Shown piece by piece: positions 16,235 to 24,726 of a stretch of 64,000 nt of DNA. Origin of the DNA: Burkholderia sp. GAS332 (lineage in GTDB: Bacteria > Pseudomonadota > Gammaproteobacteria > Burkholderiales > Burkholderiaceae); contig FSRV01000001.1 in the NCBI GenBank assembly GCA_900142905.1, positions 4,526,001 through 4,590,000 of the forward strand. The letters run 5' to 3'. The notes beneath the pieces are model-generated. The model was not told where the DNA came from and made no database searches. It was given only the letters and a program-made list of their open reading frames with translations. Positions within the stretch are counted from its first letter, which is position 1, and the number at the start of each line of letters is the position of its first letter. The position numbers and the translations under genes were made by a program.

Positions 16235-18046
16235 TTAGAACAGCGACTCTTCGACGTCCATCATCGACTTCGAACCGGCGCGTGCCTGACGGATCGTCAT
16301 GGCCGTTTCCGGCAGCAGCTTCGCGAAGTAGAAGCGGGCGGTCGCGAGCTTCGCCTTGTAGAACGGATCGCCCGATGCTTCGTTGTCCAGCGCGATACGT
16401 GCCATGCGCGCCCAGAAGTACGAGAACACCAGGTGGCCGACGGTGCGCAGATACGGCACGGCGGCGGCGCCGACTTCGTCCGGGTTCTGCATGGCCTTCA
16501 TGCCGATTTCCATCGTCAGCTTCTGCACCTTGTCGCCGATGTCGGCGAGCGGGTTGATGAACTCCTGCATTTCCGGCTTCACGCCTTCCGCTTCGACGAA
16601 ATCCGACACCAGCTTGCCGAACTTCTTCATCTTGGCGCCCATGTCGCCGAGAATCTTGCGGCCCAGCAAGTCGAGCGCCTGAATCGCGTTGGTGCCCTCG
16701 TAGATCATGTTGATACGCGCGTCGCGCACGTATTGCTCCATGCCCCACTCGGTGATGAAGCCGTGGCCGCCGTAGATCTGCATGGCGTGGTTGGTGCTCT
16801 CGAACGCGTTGTCGGAGAGGAATGCCTTCAGGATCGGCGTGAGCAGCGCGACCAGATCGGCCGCTTCCTTACGCACCGATTCGTCGGCGTGCGACAGTTC
16901 CTTGTCGATGTGCAGCGCGGACCAGTACGAGAACGCCCGCGCGCCTTCAGCGTAGGCCTTCTGCGTGAGCAGCATGCGGCGCACGTCCGGGTGGACGATG
17001 ATCGGGTCAGCCGCTTTTTCCGGCGCCTTCGGGCCGGTCAGCGAACGCATTTGCAGACGCTCTTTCGCGTACGTCAACGAATTCTGATAACCGATTTCGG
17101 TCAGGCCCAGGCTCTGCATGCCGACGCCCAGACGCGCGGCGTTCATCATCACGAACATCGCGTTCAAGCCCTTGTTCGGCTCACCGACCAGCCAGCCCTT
17201 CGCGTTGTCCAGATTGATCACCGCGGTCGCGTTGCCGTGAATGCCCATCTTGTGTTCGATGGAACCGCACTTCACGCCATTGCGCTCGCCCGGCTCGCCC
17301 GCTTCGTTCGGGATGAACTTCGGCACGATGAAGAGCGAAATACCCTTGGTGCCATTCGGTGCGCCCGGCAGACGTGCGAGCACCAGGTGGACGATGTTCT
17401 CCGCGAGATCGTGTTCGCCGCTGGAGATGAAGATCTTCGTGCCGCTGATCGCGTACGAGCCGTCGCTATTCGGTTCGGCCTTGGTGCGCAGGATGCCGAG
17501 GTCGGTGCCGCAATGCGGCTCGGTCAGACACATCGTGCCGGTCCAGACGCCCGCGACCAGCTTCGGCAGGTAGCGTTGCTGCAGTTCCGGCGTGCCGTGC
17601 GCGTGCAGACATTCGTACGCGCCATGCGACAGACCCGGGTACATCGTCCACGCCTGGTTCGCCGAGTTCAGCATTTCATACAGCGCGTTGTTGACGAACG
17701 CGGGCAGGCCCTGGCCGCCATATTCCGGATCGCAGCCGAGTGCCGGCCAACCGGCTTCCACATATTGCTTATAGGCTTCCTTGAAGCCCTTCGGCGTGGT
17801 CACGACGCCGTCGCCGACGTACGTGCAGCCTTCCTGGTCGCCGCTGTGATTGAGCGGGAACAGCACTTCGGAGCAGAACTTGCCGGCCTCTTCGAGCACG
17901 GCGTTGATCGTGTCCGCGTCGAGATCCGCGTGCTTCGGCATCTGCTTGATCTCGGCTTCGACGTTAAGCAGCTCGTGCAATACGAATTGCATGTCGCGCA
18001 GCGGCGCGGCGTACTGTCCCATGACTCTCTCTCCCAAGTTTGACAA
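16235..18046 (-). CDS. Acyl-CoA dehydrogenase (fatty acid oxidation)
   Basis: 603 residues, the long acyl-CoA dehydrogenase type with an extra C-terminal helical domain. The FAD-binding strand segment M-C-L-T-E-P-H-C-G-T-D is at about residues 175-185, and the catalytic base fits the Glu of M-I-Y-E-G-T-N-A-I-Q. It makes the trans-2-enoyl-CoA that the FadB-like enzyme hydrates, passing electrons to ETF. It is the first enzyme gene of the operon, 75 bp after tetR; that gap contains a small hairpin (TTCAGC / GCTGAA, 18084-18098). Confidence 0.95.
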   Translation of the reverse strand: MSNLGERVMGQYAAPLRDMQFVLHELLNVEAEIKQMPKHADLDADTINAVLEEAGKFCSEVLFPLNHSGDQEGCTYVGDGVVTTPKGFKEAYKQYVEAGWPALGCDPEYGGQGLPAFVNNALYEMLNSANQAWTMYPGLSHGAYECLHAHGTPELQQRYLPKLVAGVWTGTMCLTEPHCGTDLGILRTKAEPNSDGSYAISGTKIFISSGEHDLAENIVHLVLARLPGAPNGTKGISLFIVPKFIPNEAGEPGERNGVKCGSIEHKMGIHGNATAVINLDNAKGWLVGEPNKGLNAMFVMMNAARLGVGMQSLGLTEIGYQNSLTYAKERLQMRSLTGPKAPEKAADPIIVHPDVRRMLLTQKAYAEGARAFSYWSALHIDKELSHADESVRKEAADLVALLTPILKAFLSDNAFESTNHAMQIYGGHGFITEWGMEQYVRDARINMIYEGTNAIQALDLLGRKILGDMGAKMKKFGKLVSDFVEAEGVKPEMQEFINPLADIGDKVQKLTMEIGMKAMQNPDEVGAAAVPYLRTVGHLVFSYFWARMARIALDNEASGDPFYKAKLATARFYFAKLLPETAMTIRQARAGSKSMMDVEESLF

Positions 18047-18121
18047 GGAGCCAGACCGTTAGCTGAGTCCGTGGATCGGATCTTTCAGCGCCGCTGAATC
18101 TGTTTAAGTTCGGCGGCCTTG

Positions 18122-18721
18122 CTAACGGCTTTCGCTCTGATACGAAACAATCAATTTTTCCAGCGCGGCCCACGTAAGACGCACGGCATCCGGCAAGTGC
18201 AGGAAGCGCGCGTCGTGATGCAGGCCGAGCGTGAAGCTGTACAGTTCGAACAACATCAGCTGCGGATCGGTATCGGCACGCAGATGCCCTTCTTCCATCG
18301 CCTGCGAAATGGCACGAGTGAGCGCCGCACGCCAGATCGTCACGCTCGACACCAGTTGCTCGCGCACCGGGTTGTCCCCACGGTCGTCATACTCGACCGC
18401 GCCGCTGATATAGATGCACCCGGTGGTGACTTCCTGAATGCGTTTCTCGATCCAGCGAGAGATCATCGCGCGCAAGCGCGGCAATCCACGCGGTTCACGC
18501 AAGCTCGGGAAAAACACCTCGTCTTCAAAACGACGGTGGTATTCGCGGACGACTTCGACCTGCAAGTCCTCGCGCGACCCGAAATGCGCGAACACGCCGC
18601 TTTTGCTCATCTGCATGCGCTCGGCCAGCAGCCCAATCGTCAGACCTTCCAGTCCGTCGCGGCTTGCCAGATCCAGTGCTGCTTCGAGAATCGCGACTCG
18701 TGTTTGTTCGCCTTTTCGCAT
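18122..18721 (-). CDS. TetR-family repressor of the beta-oxidation operon
   Basis: 199 residues. TetR helix-turn-helix at about residues 25-50 (I-G-L-L-A-E-R-M-Q-M-S-K-S-G-V-F-A-H-F-G), then the all-helical ligand domain. It is promoter-proximal in the cluster with the acyl-CoA dehydrogenase, FadB-like, FadA-like and hydratase genes, as with PsrA/FadR-type regulators that sense acyl-CoA. A perfect 18-bp palindrome lies about 90 bp upstream and is the likely operator. The ligand is inferred from context only. Confidence 0.9.
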   Translation of the reverse strand: MRKGEQTRVAILEAALDLASRDGLEGLTIGLLAERMQMSKSGVFAHFGSREDLQVEVVREYHRRFEDEVFFPSLREPRGLPRLRAMISRWIEKRIQEVTTGCIYISGAVEYDDRGDNPVREQLVSSVTIWRAALTRAISQAMEEGHLRADTDPQLMLFELYSFTLGLHHDARFLHLPDAVRLTWAALEKLIVSYQSESR

Positions 18722-18771
18722 AGCTTTTTTACCGTTCTAATGTGACCGAAAGAAAATCGAACGGCCGTACT

Positions 18772-18800
18772 ATTATTGTGTGCGACCGTCCGCGAAACAA
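18772..18800 (-). promoter_or_regulatory. Candidate sigma-70 promoter for tetR and the fad operon
   Basis: Read on the minus strand, TTGTTT (18800-18795) and AATAAT (18777-18772) are spaced by exactly 17 bp. This places transcription start about 45 bases upstream of the tetR ATG. The palindromic operator lies just upstream of the -35 box. Confidence 0.45.
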
Positions 18801-18808
18801 GGACTTTA

Positions 18809-18826
18809 TTAGAAACCGGTTTCTAA
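18809..18826. promoter_or_regulatory. Palindromic operator, likely TetR/PsrA-type
   Basis: TTAGAAACCGGTTTCTAA is a perfect 18-bp palindrome. The GAAAC...GTTTC core resembles operators described for fatty-acid-responsive TetR regulators such as PsrA. A further half-like sequence (CCCGGTTTC) follows at about 18828. It lies 8 bp beyond the predicted -35 box of the tetR promoter. Confidence 0.7.
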
Positions 18827-18947
18827 CCCGGTTTCAATTCTGCGTCATCCGTCAATCAGAGGAAGGAGATTTTTTAGAGGCGTTTGCCTTCTTTTTTTCC
18901 TTTCATTGACGCTGCGCCCTTGCGGTTATGTGCGAGGTGCCGATGAG
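18827..18947. other. Intergenic region, no gene seen
   Basis: Between the operator and the clsB stop. It holds a purine-rich stretch and a weak plus-strand terminator-like element (AGAGGC-GTTT-GCCTTCT then T-rich, about 18876-18898). No plus-strand gene upstream explains it. Confidence 0.4.
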
Positions 18948-20207
18948 CTAGTCATAGCCACCCACCGTTAATAGCTTCATCACGGCCCGATAGGTCGTGT
19001 AGGCAAGCCAGTTGAGCACGCGCTCGCCCGCCGGACGGGCATCATAGCGCGCCTCGTCGATCCGGCGCGATTCCTTGAACGCGGCGAGGATCGCTTCGCG
19101 CAGCGCGTCGATCGACGGGTCGTTCACCAGCACCACGTTGGCTTCGTTGTTGAGCATCAGGCTCAATGCGTCGAGGTTCGACGAGCCGACCGTCCCCCAG
19201 TTCGAATCCACCACGGCGACCTTGCCGTGCAGCATGGTTTTCTCGTACTCGGCGATCTGCACGCCGGCTTTGAGCAGCGCACGATACAGGAACGGCACCG
19301 CGTAATCGAGCGCCTTGAACTCCTTGCGCCCGATGATGAGCTTCACGTCGACGCCGCGCCGCGCCGCGAATACCAGCGCACGCCGCAGCTTGCGGCCCGG
19401 CATGAAGTACGGGTTGGCCAGCAGCACTTCGCTGCGCGCCTGGCCGATCGCGGTCAGATACGCCTTTTCGATGGCCCGGCGATTGATCAGGTTGTCACGT
19501 GCGACGAAGGCCACGCAAGGCTGTCCGCCGGCCCAAAGCGCCTCGTTACGGTTGCGGCGCCGGCGGCGTAAGGTGCCGAGGGACGCCATGGTCTTCGGCC
19601 CGAAATCGGGCTCAAGCGACTCCAGAGGCCGATGCCCGAGCTGAATGCGGCGCCATTGCACCTCGAACGCCTGGCGGATATCGGCGACCACCGGCCCGTG
19701 CAGTTCCACGGCGAAATCCCAGCGCCGGTAGGGCAGCTTCTCGCCGTTGTTCTCGTAATCGTCGACGATGTTGATGCCGCCGCAATAGCCGAACTGATCG
19801 TCCACCACCGCGATCTTGCGGTGCGTACGCGAGAAGCCGAAGCGGCCGAACAGATGCGGGTTGTAGATGCGATGGTCGATGCCGGCGAGCGGCCACTCGT
19901 TGAACATCGGTAGGCGCTCGGTGCCAATACCGTCGGTAATCACACGCACCTTTACGCCGCGCGCCACGGCGCGCATCAACGCCGCGCTGACGGCCTGACC
20001 CGCGCTGTCACCACAGAAAATATAGGTTTCCAGAGCAACGTCGCTTTGCGCCGCGTCGATGCGTTCGATCAGCGCGGCGAAGAACTCCTCGCCGGAACGC
20101 AGCAGCTTGACGTCATTGCCGCTGGTAAAGCGGTAGCGTTGCCAATAGCGGCGGCCGAGCAGCGATTGACGGAGTCGCGCGAAACGGCGCGCGCCGCCGA
20201 CGCTCAC
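18948..20207 (-). CDS. clsB: Cardiolipin synthase B-like phospholipase D protein
   Basis: 419 residues with two phospholipase-D active sites: H-R-K-I-A-V-V-D (H-x-K-x4-D) in the first half and H-G-K-V-A-V-V-D-S-N-W-G-T-V-G-S-S-N-L-D in the second. Unlike ClsA there are no N-terminal membrane helices, which fits ClsB. The enzyme condenses phosphatidyl groups to make cardiolipin at the inner membrane. Its start overlaps the nudB stop by four bases. ClsB is preferred over other PLD-family lipid enzymes on length and architecture. Confidence 0.88.
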   Translation of the reverse strand: MSVGGARRFARLRQSLLGRRYWQRYRFTSGNDVKLLRSGEEFFAALIERIDAAQSDVALETYIFCGDSAGQAVSAALMRAVARGVKVRVITDGIGTERLPMFNEWPLAGIDHRIYNPHLFGRFGFSRTHRKIAVVDDQFGYCGGINIVDDYENNGEKLPYRRWDFAVELHGPVVADIRQAFEVQWRRIQLGHRPLESLEPDFGPKTMASLGTLRRRRRNRNEALWAGGQPCVAFVARDNLINRRAIEKAYLTAIGQARSEVLLANPYFMPGRKLRRALVFAARRGVDVKLIIGRKEFKALDYAVPFLYRALLKAGVQIAEYEKTMLHGKVAVVDSNWGTVGSSNLDALSLMLNNEANVVLVNDPSIDALREAILAAFKESRRIDEARYDARPAGERVLNWLAYTTYRAVMKLLTVGGYD

Positions 20208-20704
20208 CGGGCACGCTCCTTGGGCTGGCCATTCAGGCGCCCAGCGAGCCGCTTCGGCAATTGCAGGATCGCGTCGGCATTCGACGACGAAAAGCAGCGC
20301 GAGGCCGCCTCTTCATACGGCAGCCACAGAAACGCCGTGTGCTCGCGCGGTGCGAGCGTCACCTCGAGCTGCTCGGGTACTTCCAGGCTGAACCAATGTT
20401 CGGTGTTGTGGATCACGCCCTCGGCATAGCGATGCCGGAACTGGGGGTAGATCTCATATTCGATCGAGTACTGCCAGTCGAACAGCGCGCTGTGCGGCAC
20501 AAGCGTACCGCCAACCACAATGCCGGTTTCCTCGGCCACTTCGCGCGCCGCCGTCTCAATGAAGGGTTCGTCGAGCCGGTCTTTCGAACCAGTCACCGAT
20601 TGCCAGAAATCTGCGTGATCGGCACGCCGGATCAACAGCACGTCGAGCGCGGGCGTATGGATGATGACGAGTACGGATTGCGGGATCTTCGGCGGTTTCG
20701 GCAT
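20204..20704 (-). CDS. nudB: Dihydroneopterin triphosphate pyrophosphatase, Nudix NudB
   Basis: 166 residues from the ATG at 20704 (M-P-K-P-P-K-I-P); a longer frame upstream to 20815 is possible but runs into the aspS terminator. The Nudix box reads G-S-K-D-R-L-D-E-P-F-I-E-T-A-A-R-E-V-A-E, with all the metal-binding Glu residues and one extra residue in the first spacer. NudB removes pyrophosphate from dihydroneopterin triphosphate in folate synthesis. The aspS-nudB neighbourhood is common in proteobacteria. Start confidence is moderate because no strong ribosome site is visible. Confidence 0.85.
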   Translation of the reverse strand: MPKPPKIPQSVLVIIHTPALDVLLIRRADHADFWQSVTGSKDRLDEPFIETAAREVAEETGIVVGGTLVPHSALFDWQYSIEYEIYPQFRHRYAEGVIHNTEHWFSLEVPEQLEVTLAPREHTAFLWLPYEEAASRCFSSSNADAILQLPKRLAGRLNGQPKERAR

Positions 20705-20795
20705 GGCGTAAAAACTGGGCGCAACGCTTGCGCGGTACATGTCGGCGATCTGTCCGGTGAGCGGTCGAGACCGGTTGCTTGGACTGTAACGCAAA

Positions 20796-20830
20796 AAACG
20801 AAAAAGGCGCATCACGCGCCTTTTTCGTTT
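20796..20830 (-). terminator. Intrinsic terminator of aspS
   Basis: A 15-bp stem made of AAACGAAAAAGGCGC (20796-20810) and GCGCCTTTTTCGTTT (20816-20830) with a 5-nt loop, GC-rich near the loop and followed by a T tract on the minus strand. It lies 60 bp past the aspS stop; by symmetry it could also act on the plus strand. Confidence 0.9.
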
Positions 20831-20890
20831 GCTTCTTCGTTAGCTCTTTGCCGCCGGTTCCCCGGCAGCCTGCCTTCGATGTGCTTGTGC

Positions 20891-22690
20891 TTAGACCTTC
20901 GGTTCCGGCTGACGCAGACGGATGTGCAACTCGCGCAACTGGCGCTCGTCCACTTCGCTCGGCGCCTGCGTGAGCAGACACTGCGCGCGTTGCGTCTTCG
21001 GGAACGCGATCACGTCGCGGATCGAATCGGCGCCGGCCATCATCGTGATGATGCGGTCCAGACCGAATGCGATACCGCCATGCGGCGGCGCGCCGTATTG
21101 CAGCGCGTCGAGCAGGAAGCCGAACTTGGCTTGCGCTTCTTCCGCACCGATCTTCAGCGCGCGGAACACCTTGCTCTGCACTTCTTCACGGTGGATACGC
21201 ACCGAACCGCCGCCGATTTCCCAGCCGTTCAGCACCATGTCGTAGGCCTTCGCGAGGCAGCGCGCCGGATCCGTTTCCAGATACTCGAGATGCTCGTCCT
21301 TCGGGCTCGTGAACGGGTGATGCGCGGCGACGTAGCGGTTGTCTTCCTCGTCGTACTCGAACATCGGGAAGTCAACCACCCACAGCGGCTTCCAGCCGGA
21401 TTCGACCAAGCCGTTGGCCTTGCCGAATTCCGAATGACCGATCTTCAGACGCAGTGCGCCCAGGCTGTCGTTCACCACCTTCGCGCGATCTGCCGCGAAG
21501 AAAATGATGTCGCCGTCTTGCGCGCCGGTGCGCTCGATGATCGCCTTGACGGCTTCGTCGTGCAGGTTCTTGACGATCGGGCTTTGCAGACCGTCACGGC
21601 CCTTCGCCACTTCGTTGACCTTGATCCATGCCAGGCCCTTCGCGCCGTAGATGCGCACGAATTCCGTGTAGCTGTCGATGTCGCCACGCGAGAGCTCGCC
21701 GCCCTTCGGCACGCGGATCGCCGCGACGCGGCCGTCTTTCGTGTTGGCCGGCGTGCTGAACACCTTGAAGTCGACGTCCTTGACGGCGTCCGTCAGGTCC
21801 GTGAATTCGAGCTTAACGCGCAGGTCCGGCTTGTCCGAACCGAAGCGGCGCATGGCTTCCGAGTACTCCATGACCGGGAATTTCTCGGCCAGTTCGACGC
21901 CGATCGTTTCCTTGAACACGTGACGGATCATCGCTTCGAACAGATCGCGGATTTCCTGTTCCGACAGGAACGAGGTTTCGCAGTCGATCTGCGTGAATTC
22001 CGGCTGACGGTCGGCGCGCAGGTCTTCGTCACGGAAGCATTTGACGATCTGGTAGTAGCGATCGAAGTTCGCCACCATCAGCAGTTGCTTGAACAACTGC
22101 GGCGATTGCGGCAGCGCGAAGAACTGGCCCGGGTTGGTACGCGACGGCACGAGGTAATCGCGCGCGCCTTCCGGCGTGCTCTTGGTGAGCATCGGCGTTT
22201 CGATGTCGATGAAGCCCAGCGCGTCCAGATACTTGCGCACTTCGATCGCAACGCGGTAACGCAAACGCAGGTTGTGCTGCATCTGCGGACGGCGCAGATC
22301 GAGCACGCGGTGGGTCAGGCGCGTGGTTTCCGACAGGTTGTCGTCGTCGAGCTGGAACGGCGGCGTGATCGACGGGTTCAGCACGATCAGCTCGTGGCAC
22401 AGCACTTCGATCTTGCCGCTCTTCAGCGAAGCGTTCGTCGTGCCTTCCGGGCGAGCGCGAACCACGCCCTTGATCTGCAGGCAGAACTCGTTCCGGACGC
22501 CTTCGGCTGTCTTGAACATCTCCGCGCGATCCGGATCGCAGACGACCTGAACGAGGCCTTCGCGGTCGCGCAGGTCGATGAAGATGACGCCGCCATGGTC
22601 GCGGCGGCGGCTTACCCAGCCGCACAGCGAGACAGTTTGGCCCAGCAGTTCTTCGGTCACCAGACCGCAGTATTCAGATCTCATCGACAT
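20891..22690 (-). CDS. aspS: Aspartate-tRNA ligase
   Basis: 599 residues from M-S-M-R-S-E-Y-C-G (start 22690), the usual start and length for this enzyme in Burkholderia; longer readings upstream are unsupported. The N-terminal OB-fold anticodon-binding domain ([11 protein letters not shown]) precedes the class II catalytic core with [16 protein letters not shown] and a bacterial insertion domain. The C-terminal motif 3 appears as G-I-A-F-G-L-D-R. It charges tRNA-Asp; whether it also mischarges tRNA-Asn cannot be told here. Confidence 0.98.
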   Translation of the reverse strand: MSMRSEYCGLVTEELLGQTVSLCGWVSRRRDHGGVIFIDLRDREGLVQVVCDPDRAEMFKTAEGVRNEFCLQIKGVVRARPEGTTNASLKSGKIEVLCHELIVLNPSITPPFQLDDDNLSETTRLTHRVLDLRRPQMQHNLRLRYRVAIEVRKYLDALGFIDIETPMLTKSTPEGARDYLVPSRTNPGQFFALPQSPQLFKQLLMVANFDRYYQIVKCFRDEDLRADRQPEFTQIDCETSFLSEQEIRDLFEAMIRHVFKETIGVELAEKFPVMEYSEAMRRFGSDKPDLRVKLEFTDLTDAVKDVDFKVFSTPANTKDGRVAAIRVPKGGELSRGDIDSYTEFVRIYGAKGLAWIKVNEVAKGRDGLQSPIVKNLHDEAVKAIIERTGAQDGDIIFFAADRAKVVNDSLGALRLKIGHSEFGKANGLVESGWKPLWVVDFPMFEYDEEDNRYVAAHHPFTSPKDEHLEYLETDPARCLAKAYDMVLNGWEIGGGSVRIHREEVQSKVFRALKIGAEEAQAKFGFLLDALQYGAPPHGGIAFGLDRIITMMAGADSIRDVIAFPKTQRAQCLLTQAPSEVDERQLRELHIRLRQPEPKV

Positions 22691-22754
22691 GATGTTTGTC
22701 TTTCGTTTTGCATTAGTTGAACGGCGCGCAGCAATCAAACCCTGCGCACCGGCA

Positions 22755-23411
22755 TTACAGCGGAGGCTCGACTGTCGTGCGGCGCACTACCGGCGCCGGC
22801 GGCGCGGACGGCGCCACGACGCCCATCGAGACGATGTACTTGAGCGCGGCGTCGACCGTCATGTCGAGTTCGATCACTTCGCTCTTGGGCACCATCAGGA
22901 AGAAGCCGGACGTTGGGTTCGGCGTAGTCGGCACATACACGCTGACGTGATCTTCTTTCAGGTGGTTGACCACGTCGCCGCCCGGAATGCCGGTCAGAAA
23001 CGCAATCGTATAGGAGCCGCGGCGCGGGTACTCGATCAGGAGCGCCTTGCGAAACGCATTGCCGCTGCTCGACAACAAAGTGTCCGACACCTGTTTCACG
23101 CTGGTGTAGATCGGGCCGACCACCGGAATGTGGGCGACCACGACTTCCCACCACTTCACGAGCTTCTGGCCGATGAAGTTTTGCGTCAACAGACCGACGA
23201 CAAAGATGAACGCCAGTGTCAGTACCGCGCCGAGGCCCGGCAGACGGAAGCCGAGCGCACGCTCCGGCTGCCATGAGGTCGGCAGCAGCAACAGCGTCTG
23301 GTCCATCGTGCCGATGATCAGACCGAGCACCCACAGTGTGATAGCCAGAGGCACCAGCACCAGCAGGCCAGTCAGGAACACCGATTTGAGCGTCGTTTTT
23401 TTCGTCGTCAT
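22755..23411 (-). CDS. DUF502 integral membrane protein
   Basis: 218 residues with two membrane helices (about 10-33 and 58-80). After the helices come the conserved family segments [13 protein letters not shown] and [14 protein letters not shown], then [14 protein letters not shown]502 proteins are widespread and uncharacterised; plant relatives (COV1/LCV) act in membrane traffic. It lies between fmdB and aspS in a conserved order seen in beta-proteobacteria and may be cotranscribed with both. Confidence 0.92.
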   Translation of the reverse strand: MTTKKTTLKSVFLTGLLVLVPLAITLWVLGLIIGTMDQTLLLLPTSWQPERALGFRLPGLGAVLTLAFIFVVGLLTQNFIGQKLVKWWEVVVAHIPVVGPIYTSVKQVSDTLLSSSGNAFRKALLIEYPRRGSYTIAFLTGIPGGDVVNHLKEDHVSVYVPTTPNPTSGFFLMVPKSEVIELDMTVDAALKYIVSMGVVAPSAPPAPVVRRTTVEPPL

Positions 23412-23486
23412 GTGTACCGCCAGAAAGCCGCGCGAGCCGATACCCGACGCGCGGCATGTGCGCCGCCCCGAAGGGCGGCAGTCCCA

Positions 23487-23900
23487 CTAGGCGCTGCCGG
23501 AACCGCTCGAACTCGCCGATGCGGCCGGTGCGGCCGGTGCGGCAGCGGGCGCGGCAGGCGTTGCGGCTGCGCCCGTTGAACCGGAGGCAGCCGTGCCGTT
23601 GGCCGAAGCCGTGTCGGATTTCGCTGCGCCCTCATTCCCAGCTGCAGCGTTTTCGCCCGAATTCGCATTCGGGCCGTCATTCGCGTCGGGCTTGGCCGGC
23701 GCGCTCGCGCCGCTGTTGCCGCCGCGGAAATCGGTTACATACCAGCCGGAGCCCTTCAACTGGAAACCGGCTGCAGTCACCTGCTTGCGAAAGGTGTCTT
23801 TCCCGCATTCGGGACATTGCGTCAACTGCGGGTCGCTCATTTTCTGAAGCACGTCTTTCCCGAAGCCGCATGACTCGCAACGATAAGCGTAGATCGGCAT
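23487..23900 (-). CDS. FmdB-family zinc-ribbon protein
   Basis: 137 residues. The N-terminal zinc ribbon begins M-P-I-Y-A-Y-R-C-E-S-C-G and closes with C-P-E-C-G, giving a four-Cys site in the first 35 residues, then the family segment F-Q-L-K-G-S-G-W-Y. The remaining 75 residues are low-complexity Ala/Ser/Gly/Pro, common in Burkholderia versions. FmdB was named from the formamidase/amidase region of Methylophilus, where it was proposed to regulate; actual function is unsettled. It heads the fmdB-DUF502-aspS block. Confidence 0.9.
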   Translation of the reverse strand: MPIYAYRCESCGFGKDVLQKMSDPQLTQCPECGKDTFRKQVTAAGFQLKGSGWYVTDFRGGNSGASAPAKPDANDGPNANSGENAAAGNEGAAKSDTASANGTAASGSTGAAATPAAPAAAPAAPAASASSSGSGSA

Positions 23901-24078
23901 GAACTTTTCCCTACTGAAATCTTGTAAACGCTTGCAAAGCCTTGAATTATAGCCGCAAACGACACCCCTCCCCCGGATTTTGGGGGCGAGCGCCAGGCGC
24001 AGCCGCCGTTCACGTAAATGGGGGCGGCCGTGATCGAATCAAGTGCGGCTCAAGCCGCCGGCACGCGCGACAGCGTGA

Positions 24079-24702
24079 TCAGGCACGGCGGCGCCAGGTC
24101 ATCCAGCGCTCGCGGCCGGCGAAGACGGCAATCGAATCGTGGACGGCCTCGTCTTCGATCAGATCGAAGTACGGTGTAAGCAACGCATCGAGCTCGGTGC
24201 GCTCGATACCGAACGGTGGCCCTTTCGGCGTCGCTCCAATGAAAAAGAAACCCGCCAGCAACGCACCGCCGGGCAACAACTCGGCCATTCGCCGGGCGTA
24301 GTCTGCGCGGCGCGCCAACGGCAACGCGCACAGGAACGCGCGCTCGTAGATCCATGCGGGCGTGAACGGCGGCGTGTAAGCGAAGAAGTCAGCCTGCTCG
24401 ACCCATTGCCCATGCTGCGCGCCCAGCTGTTCGCGTGCCGCGGCGACGGCGGCGGGCGAAAAATCGATCGCCCGGACCGGATTGCCTTGCTGCGCCAGCC
24501 ATAGCGCTTCGTAAGCACTGCCGCAACCTGGAATCAATACCGCAGCGTCGCGATGCCGTTCGGCGAATGACTGGAAGGCCGCCGGCACGCCCGCCTGATC
24601 CCACGGCGTGAAATGGTGCTCGAAGCGCTCGTCCCAGAACTCGGGCGAATTGGGATCGCGGGTCGCGAAGTCAGGCGCGGAAGGCGGGTTCGGGTCGCTC
24701 AT
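24079..24702 (-). CDS. TPMT-family SAM-dependent methyltransferase
   Basis: 207 residues. The thiopurine-methyltransferase-type fold opens with P-E-F-W-D-E-R-F and the W-D segment T-P-W-D-Q-A-G. The SAM loop is V-L-I-P-G-C-G-S-A-Y-E, followed by the acidic end of strand 2 (A-I-D-F-S-P). Bacterial members methylate thiols, selenium or tellurium compounds, or halides; the actual acceptor is unknown. It lies 24 bp downstream of ubiB but has no known link to ubiquinone. Confidence 0.88.
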   Translation of the reverse strand: MSDPNPPSAPDFATRDPNSPEFWDERFEHHFTPWDQAGVPAAFQSFAERHRDAAVLIPGCGSAYEALWLAQQGNPVRAIDFSPAAVAAAREQLGAQHGQWVEQADFFAYTPPFTPAWIYERAFLCALPLARRADYARRMAELLPGGALLAGFFFIGATPKGPPFGIERTELDALLTPYFDLIEDEAVHDSIAVFAGRERWMTWRRRA

Positions 24703-24726
24703 GGCATGCCTCGTCTGGATCTTGGA

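Noticed and set aside
13607..18043. Long plus-strand frames opposite the beta-oxidation genes (13607-15433, 16226-18043)
   Set aside because: Both are shadows of motif-complete fadB-like and acyl-CoA dehydrogenase genes; low-complexity composition, no ribosome sites.
18876..18898. Plus-strand terminator-like hairpin with a T run
   Set aside because: Stem is only five to six pairs including G-T, and no plus-strand gene or clear promoter precedes it. Left as a weak note.
20261..22720. 819-codon plus-strand frame opposite nudB and aspS
   Set aside because: Shadow of aspS; starts inside nudB and crosses the aspS terminator.
23970..23986. CCCCC/GGGGG hairpin between fmdB and the TPMT-like gene
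   Set aside because: Only five base pairs with no T tract on the minus strand; not enough to call a terminator.
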